Shown here piece by piece: positions 49,747-49,898 of a DNA stretch of 49,898 bases. Each line of letters starts with the position of its first letter. Position 1 is the stretch's first letter. The notes beneath the pieces are model-generated. The model saw only the letters and a program-made list of their open reading frames with translations, did not search any database and was not told where the DNA came from. The translations under genes were made by a program, and so were the position numbers. The DNA comes from Thermoleophilaceae bacterium (GTDB lineage: Bacteria > Actinomycetota > Thermoleophilia > Solirubrobacterales > Thermoleophilaceae). The DNA lies in NCBI GenBank assembly GCA_030446485.1, contig JAUJNF010000013.1, positions 1-49,898 of the forward strand. The letters are read 5' to 3'.

Positions 49747-49898
49747 ATGGTCCTGACGCTCGCGCTCGTTTGCGCGCTCGACCAGGCGAGCAAGGCGCTT
49801 GTGGTCGCGCGCCTCGACCGCGGTGAGAGCACCAACGTGTTCCTCGGTCTCGACATCACCAACGTGCGCAACAGCGGCATCGCCTTCGGCTTCCTGTC
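49747..49898 (+). CDS. lspA: Lipoprotein signal peptidase (signal peptidase II), 3' truncated
   Basis: The frame runs to the window edge. The first 50 residues show a membrane helix (MVLTLALVCALDQASKALVV) with the family motif DQASK, and NVRNSGIAFGF, which matches the conserved NxGxAFG block. LspA removes signal peptides from prolipoproteins at the membrane, and the catalytic Asp pair lies beyond the window. ATG 49747 is the only standard in-frame start; an in-frame CTG at 49717 would add ten residues. It is 34 bases behind yggT, completing the ylm-lspA order. Confidence 0.85.
   Translation, partial: MVLTLALVCALDQASKALVVARLDRGESTNVFLGLDITNVRNSGIAFGFL

Overview
The window is a high-GC (about 70%) bacterial chromosome segment. 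The 16S rRNA (27784-29332), the GTG-rich starts, TANNNT -10 boxes just upstream of start codons, SepF, HisZ and a MurA with Asp in place of the active-site Cys all point to an actinobacterium. The 16S, an apparently missing actinobacterial 23S insertion and a C-terminal module shared by two exported proteins suggest a deep lineage such as Thermoleophilia. The placement is inference; no database was consulted.

Left part (1-21.7 kb): a class V aminotransferase overlaps serA (serine synthesis), followed by a membrane-anchored glycosidase-like protein, an MDR oxidoreductase, a small orphan gene and a broken HicA/HicB remnant. Then comes a dispersed branched-chain amino acid locus: leuA, an iron-ADH/maleylacetate-reductase-like gene, an amidase, an XRE-cupin regulator, leuC, leuD, a trans-aconitate-methyltransferase-like gene, a lipoprotein, a divergent secreted beta-propeller protein, leuB, ilvE, cimA and a DegT-type aminotransferase. 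LeuA and CimA both feed LeuCD and LeuB, and IlvE performs the last transamination.

Middle part (21.2-32.8 kb): a membrane protein, argH, a 3-methyladenine glycosylase, a class A penicillin-binding protein (minus strand), tyrS, and a complete 16S-23S-5S operon without spacer tRNAs. Its likely promoter lies in the 3' end of the tyrS reading frame, and an intrinsic terminator stands between that promoter and the 16S processing stem. From 19.4 to 27.2 kb, cimA, the DegT gene, argH, mpg and tyrS each carry one or more frameshifts while protein similarity continues across the breaks. This is most simply read as local sequence error.

Right part (32.8-49.9 kb): a small membrane protein, a thioesterase, a decayed DUF389 gene, an isocitrate-dehydrogenase-like gene, an HD hydrolase (last two on minus), murA, then a tight hisZ-hisG-hisH-hisA-hisF run with overlapping starts. 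This continues into a CCA-adding-enzyme-like nucleotidyltransferase, pgeF and yggS. After an inserted secreted metalloprotease and an antisense alpha/beta hydrolase come sepF, proC, yggT and the start of lspA, i.e. the division-associated ylm neighbourhood. No tRNA, CRISPR array, phage or insertion sequence was recognised.
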